A DNA stretch of 64,000 bases from Paraliobacillus sp. PM-2 (GCF_001368815.1 NZ_CTEI01000001.1:1674001-1738000), one strand, 5' to 3'; positions 55,806 through 63,598 are shown, counted from the first letter of the stretch. The notes: generated by a model not told the origin, from the sequence alone. Numbers and translations are program-made.

Positions 55806-56930
55806 CTAGATCTTTATCAATTCTTTATTTACTAATGTATCATATAATGTGTTTATATCCTCACCTATATAAGTAATATGCCCCATTTTCCGCTTTGGCT
55901 TATTAGCTGCTTTTCCATACATATGGAAATGAGTTGGATAATCGTCCATTTGTTTTAAATAAGGAGCAACATCCTCCCCCAACAAATTGATCATTATTGA
56001 TGCACCATGAAAATATACAGGAATTGGTGTCAATCCGCAAATTGCCCGAATGTGCTGTTCAAATTGTGATACATTACATGCTTCAATCGTATAATGACCG
56101 GAATTATGTGGACGAGGAGCTAATTCGTTCATATAAATCTCGTCTCCCTTAGCGAACATTTCAATCGTAAATGTTCCAATCACTCCAATTGTTTCTGCTA
56201 TCGCTCGTGCAGCTTCTTTTGCCTCTTGAGTAAGCTCTGGTGAAACGCTTGCGGGTGCAACCGTCATGTATAAAATATGATCACGATGAATGTTCTCAGC
56301 AACAGGAAAAAAGCATATCTCTCCATTAGCGAAACGTGTAAATACAATAGAAATCTCTTTATCAAAAGGAATCCACTGCTCAACAATTAGCCGTTCTTGC
56401 TGATAAAGTAATTCAATTGCTTCTGCCCTGTCCTTTTCACCTTGTAACTTCACTTGTCCTTTTCCATCATATCCCCCACGACAAGTTTTAACTACACATG
56501 GATAACCTATATCAGCTAATGCTTGATCGAGTTCTTTCTCTGTATGAATAATAGCATATGGTGCAACACGTTGATTGCTTTTAACTATCGTACTTTTTTC
56601 TTTTTCTCGATCTTGTGTAATGGCTAGTGACTCTGCTCCTTGTGGTAATAACCCTTTTTTCTCTAGAAAGCGAGCCGCAGGTAGATCAACATTCTCAAAT
56701 TCATACGTAATTACATCACATTTTTCTGATAGCTGTGTAATAGCATGTTCTTCGTCATAAGCTGCCACAATCTGTTCATCTGCCACTTGAGCTGTCGGAC
56801 AATCAGGGGTAGGGTCTAGCACGATAATTCGATAACCCATATGCTTAGCAGCAGTTGCCATCATTCTGCCTAATTGTCCACCGCCAATAATACCAATGGT
56901 TGCTCCATAGAGATATCTATTTATTTGCAA
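55806..56930 (-). CDS. purK: N5-CAIR synthetase PurK
   Basis: A 374-residue ATP-grasp enzyme that carboxylates AIR with bicarbonate. The opening [20 protein letters not shown] is the family fold start; [32 protein letters not shown] and [31 protein letters not shown] follow. The TTG start has GAGGGAAG upstream and overlaps the purE end by 14 bases. It is somewhat short at the C-terminus but complete. Confidence 0.97.
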   Translation of the reverse strand: MQINRYLYGATIGIIGGGQLGRMMATAAKHMGYRIIVLDPTPDCPTAQVADEQIVAAYDEEHAITQLSEKCDVITYEFENVDLPAARFLEKKGLLPQGAESLAITQDREKEKSTIVKSNQRVAPYAIIHTEKELDQALADIGYPCVVKTCRGGYDGKGQVKLQGEKDRAEAIELLYQQERLIVEQWIPFDKEISIVFTRFANGEICFFPVAENIHRDHILYMTVAPASVSPELTQEAKEAARAIAETIGVIGTFTIEMFAKGDEIYMNELAPRPHNSGHYTIEACNVSQFEQHIRAICGLTPIPVYFHGASIMINLLGEDVAPYLKQMDDYPTHFHMYGKAANKPKRKMGHITYIGEDINTLYDTLVNKELIKI

Positions 56931-57408
56931 GATCTTCCCTCATTTCTACTACCTTTTGTTTCAATTGTTTTTGATAGCTTTCTAATCGATTTGCCACATT
57001 TGTATCAAAGGTACCAATGATCTGCGCTGCTAATATGGCAGCATTCTTTGCTCCTGCTTTACCAATGGCAACAGTTGCAACAGGGACACCGCCAGGCATT
57101 TGTACAATAGATAAAAGAGAATCCATTCCATCTAACGCTTTGGATTCTACAGGAACACCAATCACCGGAAGGGTCGTTTTCGCTGCAACCATCCCAGGTA
57201 AATGCGCAGCACCTCCAGCTCCCGCAATAATAAGCTTCAATCCTTTATCACGTGCCGAATCGGCATAGTCAAACATGTCCTCTGGTGTTCGATGTGCTGA
57301 TATGATTTGCTTTTCATAAGCTATGTTTAATTCATCTAACGTATCGCATGTGTGGCGCATGGTTTCCCAATCAGAAATACTTCCCATTATTACTCCGACG
57401 CTTGCCAT
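56917..57408 (-). CDS. purE: N5-CAIR mutase PurE
   Basis: A 163-residue mutase that turns N5-CAIR into CAIR and leads the purine operon. It starts MASVGVIMGSISDWETMRH and carries QIISAHRTPEDMFDYA, IIAGAGGAAHLPGMVAAKTTLPVIGVPV and MPGGVPVATVAIGKAGAKNAA. GAGGGGGAA lies before the ATG. Expression starts from a promoter about 330 bases upstream and passes a guanine-type riboswitch and terminator. Confidence 0.98.
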   Translation of the reverse strand: MASVGVIMGSISDWETMRHTCDTLDELNIAYEKQIISAHRTPEDMFDYADSARDKGLKLIIAGAGGAAHLPGMVAAKTTLPVIGVPVESKALDGMDSLLSIVQMPGGVPVATVAIGKAGAKNAAILAAQIIGTFDTNVANRLESYQKQLKQKVVEMREDLANK

Positions 57409-57445
57409 GTTTCCCCCTCATTTCATTTTTAAATGTTGTTTTAGC

Positions 57446-57491
57446 AAATAAAAACCTATTCATCTCTCATTTGAGAGAAGATGAATAGGTT
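57446..57491 (-). terminator. Riboswitch-controlled terminator before purE
   Basis: On the minus strand AACCTATTCAT pairs with ATGAATAGGTT (11 bp), an inner stem CTCTC / GAGAG caps it, and TTTTTATTT follows. It lies about 40 bases before the purE start and 145 bases downstream of the aptamer. A second copy of the sequence GGAATAGGT, at 57554-57562, could pair with the 5' arm and prevent it. Confidence 0.88.
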
Positions 57492-57634
57492 GATCGCATA
57501 GGAAAAACTACATCAGCATCCTTTAGTGTTTGTTATTTCTAAGGAGAAGATCTACCTATTCCATTTTAACTGAATAGTGGATTACTCATCCTTTTTAAAC
57601 ACCTACTAGTCTGAACGCATCATGTATCATCTTC

Positions 57635-57701
57635 CCTCATAGTCCGTCATTTACGGTGACAGGTAGAAACAGTCAGGCCTTATCCCTGAAATTATATGAG
57701 G
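57635..57701 (-). ncRNA. Guanine-type purine riboswitch of the pur operon
   Basis: The minus strand shows P1 arms CCTCATA and TATGAGG, the J1/2 TAAT, J2/3 TTTCTACC, and the P3 loop CCGTAAATG, followed by GGACTATG. The specificity base in J3/1 is C (GACTAT), as in guanine/hypoxanthine switches; adenine switches have T there. P2 and P3 pair well. Ligand should favour the downstream terminator and lower pur expression. Confidence 0.96.
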
Positions 57702-57739
57702 TACTTTCATTCAATTGTTATATTTAATAATCTATGTTT

Positions 57740-57768
57740 AGCATAACAAGGAATGATTAAGACGTCAA
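57740..57768 (-). promoter_or_regulatory. Sigma-A promoter of the purine operon
   Basis: On the minus strand TTGACG and TATGCT are separated by 17 bases, about 40 bases upstream of the riboswitch aptamer and just downstream of the PurR boxes. Confidence 0.82.
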
Positions 57769-57771
57769 TAT

Positions 57772-57815
57772 AAAATCGAACGTTTTTCTAACCAAAACAT
57801 TTATTGTTCGTTTTT
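57772..57815. promoter_or_regulatory. Paired PurR boxes (pur operon)
   Basis: Two divergent matches to the PurBox consensus AWWWCCGAACWWT: AAAAACGAACAAT (minus strand, 57815-57803) and AAAATCGAACGTT (plus strand, 57772-57784), 18 bases apart. The upstream box lies inside the last codons of yebG. The permease leader has the same pair with the same spacing. Confidence 0.85.
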
Positions 57816-58022
57816 AGACAATATTGTATCAAACATGATTTCACGACCTACAGGTTCAATACCAGTCTGATTCTCCTTAAAAATTGGTTTCTCTGTCCGT
57901 CTGACTGGTTGGTAACCATTAGCTTTAATCCGTTCTAAACACTCTTGAATTGTTTCATTTTCTTGCACAACAAATCGCCTCTTATTCGGCTTTTTTCTCT
58001 GCTTCTTGTTGTTTTTTGGCAC
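57801..58022 (-). CDS. yebG: NETI-motif protein YebG
   Basis: A small basic protein, 73 residues from GTG 58022, with the family core [18 protein letters not shown] and [15 protein letters not shown]. The function is unknown. The frame from 58022 overlaps yebE by 41 bases and lacks a strong ribosome site; a GTG at 57968 has AAGAGGCG seven bases upstream and gives a 55-residue form that drops the Lys-rich head. Relatives usually have the basic head, so I keep the longer form with doubt. Its last codons overlap a PurR box. The order pbuG-yebE-yebG-purE is that of B. subtilis. Confidence 0.78.
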   Translation of the reverse strand: MPKNNKKQRKKPNKRRFVVQENETIQECLERIKANGYQPVRRTEKPIFKENQTGIEPVGREIMFDTILSKNEQ

Positions 58023-58563
58023 TTTTCAAAATTCGCCCCCTTCTTACTTGCTTCACCCAGAAGCCACCATGAATTTGTTTTGGCTCATAAGCAATAATAA
58101 ATGCTTTAGGGTCTATTGATTTTATGGTTTCATAAAGGCTTAATTCATATTTTCTAGGCGTAAGGATTTGCATAGACAGTCGATCTCCGTCCATACCATA
58201 GGCGTACCAACTCGTAACACCATACCCTTTTTCTCTCAATTGTTTAGTAAATGAAATATCAGGATCAGATGAAATAACATTTACAGTAATATAACCTAGT
58301 GCTAGTTTATCCTCAATTTTCGAACCGACAATGACACCAATACCAAAACCTAATGCATAAGCAATTAAATTTTCAATTCGATCTAGATTATCCAACACTA
58401 ACCCTAGACCTAGTACATAGATGGTTATCTCCATCATACCAATAATCGCAGCGATATAACGCCGCCCTTTTAAAGTTAAAATCATACGAATTGTTAAGAA
58501 TGATACATAGCAAATATTAATTATTAGAATAATTGTTACCATCACTAAAGCATTATCTAACAA
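57982..58563 (-). CDS. yebE: DUF2179/UPF0316 membrane protein YebE
   Basis: A 193-residue protein with three N-terminal spans (about 4-24, 33-53, 60-82). A DUF5698 part includes [20 protein letters not shown], and a C-terminal DUF2179 domain includes [18 protein letters not shown] and [15 protein letters not shown]. The start is TTG with GGAGG seven bases upstream. Its role is unknown; DUF2179 domains are ligand-sensing-like. The Lys/Glu-rich end overlaps the yebG frame. The neighbours are those of B. subtilis. Confidence 0.92.
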   Translation of the reverse strand: MLDNALVMVTIILIINICYVSFLTIRMILTLKGRRYIAAIIGMMEITIYVLGLGLVLDNLDRIENLIAYALGFGIGVIVGSKIEDKLALGYITVNVISSDPDISFTKQLREKGYGVTSWYAYGMDGDRLSMQILTPRKYELSLYETIKSIDPKAFIIAYEPKQIHGGFWVKQVRRGRILKSAKKQQEAEKKAE

Positions 58564-58760
58564 CTTGCATCCTCCCTTTGTAACTGTTTTATCTTTTGCT
58601 CAAAAGATTCCACACCATTTTATTTCCTATAATACTATACTATTTGTTATGCGAACCTAATGATAAAAAAATACATATAGTGTAATACCTATATTAGCTG
58701 ATTTTACTTCACATGAAAAAGAAAAAACAAGTAAGTTGATAAAAAAGTGAGGGATATGTG

Positions 58761-59195
58761 ATGAATCCTTTTGAACAAATGCAAGGTTGGAAGCAAAATA
58801 TGGATCATTTTTTTGGTGAAAACTTTTGGGATGGATTTGAAGACGTCTTAAAACCACCTATTCCACAAGTAAATATGTATCAACGAGAAAAAGAAATTAT
58901 TTGTTATGTGAACTTGCCTGGTATTCAACAAATAAAGGATATTGATGTTCATGTTACCCCCTCGCACTTAGTTATTAGTGGAGAAATCAATCTTGAACAT
59001 CATCATGGGCAAGTGATTAAAGAGGAGATTATTCATGGTACGTTCGATCGTAAGTTGGAGTTACCTTTCGCAGTACGCAAGGATAAAATAGATGCAACGT
59101 ATCGCCATGGATTACTTGTGCTTCGCTTACATCGACAAATGCAAGAAAAGGAAGATAGAAGACGTATCGCTATTAAGCAATTAGATGAAGAATAA
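58761..59195 (+). CDS. Small heat-shock protein, Hsp20 family
   Basis: A 144-residue alpha-crystallin-type chaperone that holds unfolded proteins. The Phe/Trp-rich head MNPFEQMQGWKQNMDHFFGENFWDGF is followed by the crystallin core (about 38-130): PQVNMYQREKEIICYVNLPG, HLVISGEINLE, and FDRKLELPFAVRKDKIDATYRHGLLVLRL in outline. It has GAGGG seven bases before the ATG. No CIRCE element or sigma-B box is evident. It is a single gene on the plus strand, inserted into a minus-strand block, with a 20-bp tandem array between its stop and its terminator. Confidence 0.92.
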   Translation: MNPFEQMQGWKQNMDHFFGENFWDGFEDVLKPPIPQVNMYQREKEIICYVNLPGIQQIKDIDVHVTPSHLVISGEINLEHHHGQVIKEEIIHGTFDRKLELPFAVRKDKIDATYRHGLLVLRLHRQMQEKEDRRRIAIKQLDEE

Positions 59196-59214
59196 AATTG
59201 CATGGTAGGGAGTG

Positions 59215-59354
59215 GTTCGCCGGATTATTTGCGCGTTCGCCGGATTATTTGCGCGTTCGCCGGATTATTTGCGTGTTCGCCGGATTATTTGCGTGTTCGC
59301 CGGATTATTTGCGTGTTCGCCGGATTATTTGCGTGTTCGCCGGATTATTTGCGA
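59215..59354. repeat. Seven 20-bp tandem repeats
   Basis: Seven head-to-tail copies of GTTCGCCGGATTATTTGCGN, with no gaps and no changes except the last base: C, C, T, T, T, T, A. It is far richer in G+C than its surroundings. It lies 19 bases after the hsp20 stop and before its terminator, so it would be in the mRNA 3' end. There are no spacers, so it is not a CRISPR. Length change by slippage is likely. Confidence 0.95.
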
Positions 59355-59390
59355 TCATCTCCAGCAAAGCTGTCGATGATCTATTTTTTT
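59353..59390 (+). terminator. Terminator of hsp20
   Basis: GATCATC pairs with GATGATC and an inner CAGC with GCTG around an AAA loop, followed by TATTTTTTT. The stem starts inside the last tandem repeat. Confidence 0.85.
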
Positions 59391-59392
59391 AT

Positions 59393-59435
59393 TAAAAAAA
59401 AGTGTTGACGTGTAATAATCACACATCAACACTTT
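59393..59435 (-). terminator. Terminator of the purine permease gene
   Basis: A 15-bp stem (AAAGTGTTGACGTGT with one G-T pair) followed on the minus strand by eight T residues, six bases after the stop. Confidence 0.9.
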
Positions 59436-59440
59436 ATCTA

Positions 59441-60742
59441 CTAACTTAAGAAAATCAAATATAAAATAAACACGATAAATAAGAACCACATAATCGGATT
59501 AATTTCTTTCATTTTACCTTTTGCTACCATTGTAATTGGATAGAATACAAACCCTACCGCAATACCTGTTGCAATACTGTAAGTAAGTGGCATCATAATT
59601 AACGTTAAGAAAGCCGGTACTGCAATTTCAAATTGATCCCATTCAATCTCTTTTAATGAGCTTACCATCATCACACCAACAATAATTAATGCTGGAGCGG
59701 TAACTGCAGAAGTTACCACACCTAATAACGGCGAGAAGAATAATGCTAATAAGAACATAATCGCTGTTACAACAGCTGTAAAACCTGAACGACCACCTGC
59801 ACTAACACCAGTAGTAGATTCTACATAAGAAGTCGTTGTAGATGTACCTAACGCCGCACCAACTACTGTCGCAGTGGAATCAGACATTAATGCTTTTCCT
59901 GCTTTCGGTAATTTATTATCTTTCATTAAACCAGCTTTTGTAGCAACTGCAACAAGTGTCCCAGCAGTATCGAAGAAGTCAACAAATAAGAACGTTAAGA
60001 CAACACCGATCATTTGTACTGTAAAAACATCACCTAAATGTGTAAAAGCTTGCCCAATTGTTGGAGCTAAACTTGGTGGTGCATCAAAAATCATAGTTGG
60101 TGGGTCAATTAAACCTACAATTATTCCGGCAATTGACGTAATGATCATACCATAAAATACCCCACCCTTAATATTAAGCGTAATTAAAATAACCGTTACA
60201 AACACACCAAATATAGCAAGTAATGTATTCCCATTCGTCAAATCACCAAGCCCTACCAGTGTTGCTGGGTTAGATACTACAATTCCTGAATTTTGGAAAC
60301 CGACAAATGCAATAAATAAACCAATACCTGCACCAACAGCCATTTTCAAGCTAGCGGGAATCGCATTAATAATTTTTTCACGCAAACCAGAAATGGTAAG
60401 TACGATAAAGAAAAGTCCTGAAACAAGCACACCACTTAACGCTGTTTCCCAAGGTATACCATAGCCAAGTACGACAGTATAAGCAAAGAATGCATTTAAG
60501 CCCATACCAGGTGCTAATGCAATTGGATACTTCGCTACCAATCCCATAATTAATGTACCAACAGCTGCAGCTATACCAGTTGCAGTAAATACTGCACCAG
60601 CATCCATGCCTGTGCCTTCAGCAGCCAATGTTGCTGGATTTACGAATAAAATATAAGCCATAGATAAGAACGTTGTGATTCCAGCAATTGTTTCTGTACG
60701 AAAATTTGTACCAAGTTTGTCAAATTCAAAAAACTTCTTCAC
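59441..60742 (-). CDS. pbuG: Hypoxanthine/guanine permease (PbuG-like, NCS2/AzgA)
   Basis: A 433-residue purine importer of the AzgA branch of NCS2 with about twelve to fourteen spans. It starts FFEFDKLGTNFRTETIAGITTFLSMAYI-like and shows LAPGMGLNAFFAY, the QNSGIV region and GTSTTTSYVESTTGVSAGGRSGF. The GTG start has GGGGGAAG upstream. The leader has paired PurR boxes, a promoter, a purine riboswitch and a terminator, all like the pur operon, so guanine or hypoxanthine salvage is repressed when purines are plentiful. B. subtilis pbuG is in the same place. Substrate choice is from this match. Confidence 0.93.
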   Translation of the reverse strand: MKKFFEFDKLGTNFRTETIAGITTFLSMAYILFVNPATLAAEGTGMDAGAVFTATGIAAAVGTLIMGLVAKYPIALAPGMGLNAFFAYTVVLGYGIPWETALSGVLVSGLFFIVLTISGLREKIINAIPASLKMAVGAGIGLFIAFVGFQNSGIVVSNPATLVGLGDLTNGNTLLAIFGVFVTVILITLNIKGGVFYGMIITSIAGIIVGLIDPPTMIFDAPPSLAPTIGQAFTHLGDVFTVQMIGVVLTFLFVDFFDTAGTLVAVATKAGLMKDNKLPKAGKALMSDSTATVVGAALGTSTTTSYVESTTGVSAGGRSGFTAVVTAIMFLLALFFSPLLGVVTSAVTAPALIIVGVMMVSSLKEIEWDQFEIAVPAFLTLIMMPLTYSIATGIAVGFVFYPITMVAKGKMKEINPIMWFLFIVFILYLIFLS

Positions 60743-60800
60743 TTTACTTCCCCCTCTTTCGTCTTGCCTTGCATAATTCTTGATTCAGCTAACAAAATAC

Positions 60801-60835
60801 AAAAAACACCCTTACCTTTGATTGGCAAGAGTGTT
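60801..60835 (-). terminator. Riboswitch-controlled terminator before the permease
   Basis: AACACTCTTGCC pairs with GGTAAGGGTGTT (12 bp, two G-T pairs), followed by TTTTTTGT on the minus strand, about 60 bases before the permease start. Confidence 0.87.
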
Positions 60836-60862
60836 CTATAACTAGTCAGAAGAGTAGAATGT

Positions 60863-60890
60863 ATCTATTTGTTATCAATAACAAATAGAT
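60863..60890. other. Stable hairpin between aptamer and terminator
   Basis: A 12-bp perfect stem ATCTATTTGTTA / TAACAAATAGAT with a 4-base loop, in the permease leader RNA. It has no T-run. It may space or steer the switch between aptamer and terminator. Confidence 0.65.
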
Positions 60891-60944
60891 TTTACAAGAG
60901 AATAATAGATAGTCTTCTCCTATAAAAATAGTAATTATTCTTCT

Positions 60945-61008
60945 TCGTAGCCAGACCATTTACGGTGGTCAGTAGAAACTCTAGAGCCCTATTCTCAAGA
61001 TTATACGA
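60945..61008 (-). ncRNA. Purine riboswitch of the permease gene, unusual J3/1
   Basis: On the minus strand P1 is TCGTA / TACGA, then TAAT, P2, J2/3 TTTCTAC, and the P3 loop CCGTAAATG. J3/1 and its flank read TCTGGCTACGA where the usual form is CCGACTATG. The C before T that sets guanine choice is kept, but the A before it is G and one extra base sits in the P3 arm. It is clearly a purine aptamer; the base changes may alter affinity or ligand. Confidence 0.9.
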
Positions 61009-61044
61009 CGAATTACCTATAAAATTATTTTTAATACATTTCTT

Positions 61045-61073
61045 ATCATACAAGGGAATCAGGGAGCAGTCAA
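61045..61073 (-). promoter_or_regulatory. Sigma-A promoter of the permease gene
   Basis: TTGACT and TATGAT separated by 17 bases on the minus strand, between the PurR boxes and the aptamer. Confidence 0.85.
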
Positions 61074-61076
61074 GCT

Positions 61077-61120
61077 AAAAACGAATGTTAATAATTTTTA
61101 CACAATTATTGTTCGTTTTT
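61077..61120. promoter_or_regulatory. Paired PurR boxes (permease)
   Basis: AAAAACGAACAAT (minus strand, 61120-61108) is identical to the upstream box of the pur operon. The partner AAAAACGAATGTT (plus strand, 61077-61089) is weaker. They are divergent and 18 bases apart, the same layout as before purE. Confidence 0.83.
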
Positions 61121-61227
61121 GGGATTTATTTCCGATGTTGTTCGGTTCCTTTTTTATACATTAGCTTGCAATTAAATTAATATGTGTACGTAAAATACCA
61201 ACAACTAAAACATAACAGGTTTAGAAT

Positions 61228-61263
61228 AAAAAAATTCTTCCCCCTTTTCAGCGAGAAGAATTC
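61228..61263 (-). terminator. Terminator of the yhcH-end operon
   Basis: GAATTCTTCTC pairs with GGGGAAGAATT around an 8-base loop (one G-T pair), followed by a T-run on the minus strand, 23 bases after the stop. Confidence 0.85.
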
Positions 61264-61286
61264 TATATTTGTTTCCTAAGTATGTC

Positions 61287-61739
61287 CTAATCGATACGTA
61301 CTTTTATTACCGCTTTCTTCACAGGCTTTGATTCTTGTACAATTAATGATGTCATATGTACATCTTGCGGGAAGAAAATCGCAAACATCCCTTTGTCTAA
61401 AGTGATTGAATCACCTTCACCGGAAAATAACCAACAATCGTCTTTCTCGTCGTATGGCTGACTCACTTTTAGTTTATCTATATTTGCAAAACCAATTAAC
61501 TCTGAACCATCTATCATATAATGGATATCTATATATTTTTTATGTGCTTCCCAGACACCTTCTTGTATGTCTTTTGTATGATAGTTTTGAATGATCAAAA
61601 AGACATCATCGCCATCAATGTCATGTCTTCCCATTTCTAATTTACTAAGATCATTTTTTCCAATATAGTCCAAAGCCATTTTAATCTTACCATTTATAGC
61701 ACCATATACATTTAGATTACTATAACTATCCAGAATCAT
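61287..61739 (-). CDS. YhcH/YjgK/YiaL (NanQ-like) protein
   Basis: A 150-residue DUF386 beta-sandwich protein. E. coli YhcH (NanQ) is a sialic acid anomerase, and other members are found with sugar-acid genes. Family marks are MGRHDIDGDDVFLIIQNYHTK, VWEAHKKYIDIHYMIDG, and GMFAIFFPQDVHMTSL near the end, with His residues suited to a metal site. A TTG two codons upstream, at 61745, has an AAGGG site nearer to it and could be the real start. It is the last gene of a minus-strand run with a TRAP permease, ROK kinase and RpiR regulator. Confidence 0.88.
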   Translation of the reverse strand: MILDSYSNLNVYGAINGKIKMALDYIGKNDLSKLEMGRHDIDGDDVFLIIQNYHTKDIQEGVWEAHKKYIDIHYMIDGSELIGFANIDKLKVSQPYDEKDDCWLFSGEGDSITLDKGMFAIFFPQDVHMTSLIVQESKPVKKAVIKVRID

Positions 61740-61776
61740 ATTCAATTCATCCCTTTCTACACTTCTATATGAAGAA

Positions 61777-61796
61777 ACATCACTGTGTTGTGATGT
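61777..61796. repeat. Inverted repeat between rpiR-type and yhcH-type genes
   Basis: ACATCAC and GTGATGT are perfect 7-bp arms around TGTGTT, directly followed by the imperfect palindrome AAAGTGTACGCTTT at 61797-61810, which covers the end of the regulator gene. It could be an operator for the RpiR protein or an mRNA hairpin. Confidence 0.5.
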
Positions 61797-61808
61797 AAAG
61801 TGTACGCT

Positions 61809-62645
61809 TTAATATAATTTTTTGGCTATATTTTTAGTTATTTCCATTCTCACTTTTTCTGAATTTTTATAATTGTTAATGGTTACGCCTGTACAAATAA
61901 GGTCAATCAAAAATAATTGCGTAACTTTAGATACTAGCGAACCACTATCTAATGGATTTTCCTTCGCTGAAGTAAGTAAAACATAATCAGCGTATTTCGT
62001 TAATGGTGATTTCACATAGTTTGTTAGTGCAATTACTGTTGCGCCTCTCTCTTTTGCAATGGATACAGTATCAACAATATCTTTTGTACCTCCCGTTAGA
62101 CTAATAGCAATTACTACTGTGTTTTCATTCATTGAAGAAGCACGCATAGCCATAAAATGAGGGTCAATTGTGACATGAATATGTTTGCCTATTCGCATTA
62201 ATCGTGTTTGCATATCCAATGCTGCTATACCTGAAGAACCTACTCCAAAAACAACCACATCTTCAGAAGAATTAATAGCATCTACAGATTTCTGTAATGT
62301 TTCTTCATCTATTATCTCGTAGGAATCCTCAACTGCATGCAAAATGTTATTTTTGATCTTCTCCATATACGTATTTTCATGATCATCTGTCGAAATGACC
62401 GAAACCTCTTGAGCAAGTAGGAATTTGAAATCTTGAAATCCTTTGAAACCAAGCTTTCTAAAAAAACGCAATACAGTTGCCTCGGCAACTTCACTCGCTT
62501 CCGATAATTCTGTTAAAGAGTGGTAAAGCACTTCTTGAATATGCTCTTTAATGTAATGATAGATCTTTTGTTCAGATTTCGTGAAATTTTGCTTATATTG
62601 TTCCATTAACAAGGTTGGTTTCATTCCGTTGTGTGGATTTAGCAT
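61809..62645 (-). CDS. RpiR/MurR-family transcriptional regulator
   Basis: A 278-residue regulator with an N-terminal helix-turn-helix (about 20-75: LYHSLTELSEASEVAEATVLRFFRKLGFKGFQDFK in outline) and a C-terminal SIS sugar-phosphate domain (about 115-245: VVVFGVGSSGIAALDMQ, AISLTGGTKDIVDTVSIAKERGATVIALTN). AAGGAAG lies seven bases before ATG 62645; a longer frame begins inside the ROK gene end. RpiR regulators in amino-sugar loci sense phosphorylated sugars such as ManNAc-6-P or GlcNAc-6-P. It lies after the ROK kinase and before yhcH, so it likely controls this operon. Confidence 0.93.
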   Translation of the reverse strand: MLNPHNGMKPTLLMEQYKQNFTKSEQKIYHYIKEHIQEVLYHSLTELSEASEVAEATVLRFFRKLGFKGFQDFKFLLAQEVSVISTDDHENTYMEKIKNNILHAVEDSYEIIDEETLQKSVDAINSSEDVVVFGVGSSGIAALDMQTRLMRIGKHIHVTIDPHFMAMRASSMNENTVVIAISLTGGTKDIVDTVSIAKERGATVIALTNYVKSPLTKYADYVLLTSAKENPLDSGSLVSKVTQLFLIDLICTGVTINNYKNSEKVRMEITKNIAKKLY

Positions 62646-62674
62646 AATCACACTTCCTTTTAAAACTTTTGACT

Positions 62675-63571
62675 TCATTCTACTATAAAATGTTTGATTG
62701 CACCCAGTAAATTAGCTTTATTTTCATATTCAGCCATTTTTATTGATAAATTACGTTGATGATTAGGCATTATTTTTTTAAATAAAGAATCGCGAATATA
62801 ACTTAATAGAAAATCACCTTGAGCAGATATCCCACCACCAATCACAATCATTTCTGGATTAAACATGTGTACAAGTGATTGCAAGCCAGTGGTCAACTGA
62901 TCCACCCATTTCTCTAAGACCTGTTTTGCTACTTCATCACCATTTCTTACATTATCAAAGAAAAGTTTTAAATCCTTTTTTTCATGAAACGCATCATTAA
63001 CCATCTCTTCTAACGCTAAGCTAGAAGCATACCTTTCAAAACACCCTCGATTACCACATGTGCACGCTTTTCCATTTGGATACAAATTGATATGCCCAAT
63101 CTCGCCAGCTGAAAATCTTGAACCTGTAAACAGTTGACCGTTTATAAATATTGCCCCACCAATTCCAGTTCCAATTGTTACACAAATAAAATTTTCCACA
63201 TTTTTTGCCGCGCCTTTCCAATACTCACCGAGCGCAGTACAATTCACATCATTTTCAACTTTGACTGGTAAGCCAGTTGCAGAGCCAATGTTTTTGGAAA
63301 TTTCCATCCCAGTATAACCTGGAATATTATCTGTTGCATAGACAACCACACCATTTTTGTTATCAATTTGACCAGCAGAACTTATGGTAATCCCTTCAAT
63401 TTCCCAATTATCCTTTAATTCCAAATTTGTTGCAATTAATTTATCAATAATAGCCTTTCCACCTTGAGAAGCTTTTGTAGGATATGAATCTTGAAATAAA
63501 AAATTACCGTTATCATCGGAAACACCATATTTAATGGATGTTCCTCCAATATCAAAAACCGCAATTAACAT
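62675..63571 (-). CDS. ROK-family sugar kinase
   Basis: A 298-residue kinase of the ROK family. It has the ATP motif VFDIGGTSIKYGV, the second phosphate motif CVTIGTGIGGAIFINGQLFTG, and the zinc-binding signature GHINLYPNGKACTCGNRGCFERYAS with a CxCGxxGCxE pattern. These enzymes phosphorylate glucose, ManNAc or GlcNAc. Beside a TRAP permease and a NanQ-type protein, N-acetylmannosamine is a reasonable substrate, but allose or glucose cannot be excluded. AAGGAG sits 10 bases before the ATG. Confidence 0.93.
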   Translation of the reverse strand: MLIAVFDIGGTSIKYGVSDDNGNFLFQDSYPTKASQGGKAIIDKLIATNLELKDNWEIEGITISSAGQIDNKNGVVVYATDNIPGYTGMEISKNIGSATGLPVKVENDVNCTALGEYWKGAAKNVENFICVTIGTGIGGAIFINGQLFTGSRFSAGEIGHINLYPNGKACTCGNRGCFERYASSLALEEMVNDAFHEKKDLKLFFDNVRNGDEVAKQVLEKWVDQLTTGLQSLVHMFNPEMIVIGGGISAQGDFLLSYIRDSLFKKIMPNHQRNLSIKMAEYENKANLLGAIKHFIVE

Positions 63572-63598
63572 AGATCTTTTTCTCCTTTACTGAAAGTT

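Noticed and set aside
58564-58757. CIRCE or sigma-B control of hsp20
   Set aside because: No inverted TTAGCACTC pair and no GTTTAA/GGGTAT pair could be found upstream.
59215-59354. CRISPR array
   Set aside because: The units are directly adjacent with no spacers, and no cas genes are in the window.
59198-59408. Two overlapping plus-strand frames through the tandem repeats
   Set aside because: They are open only because the 20-bp unit lacks stops in those frames; they have no ribosome site and no family, and they run into a terminator.
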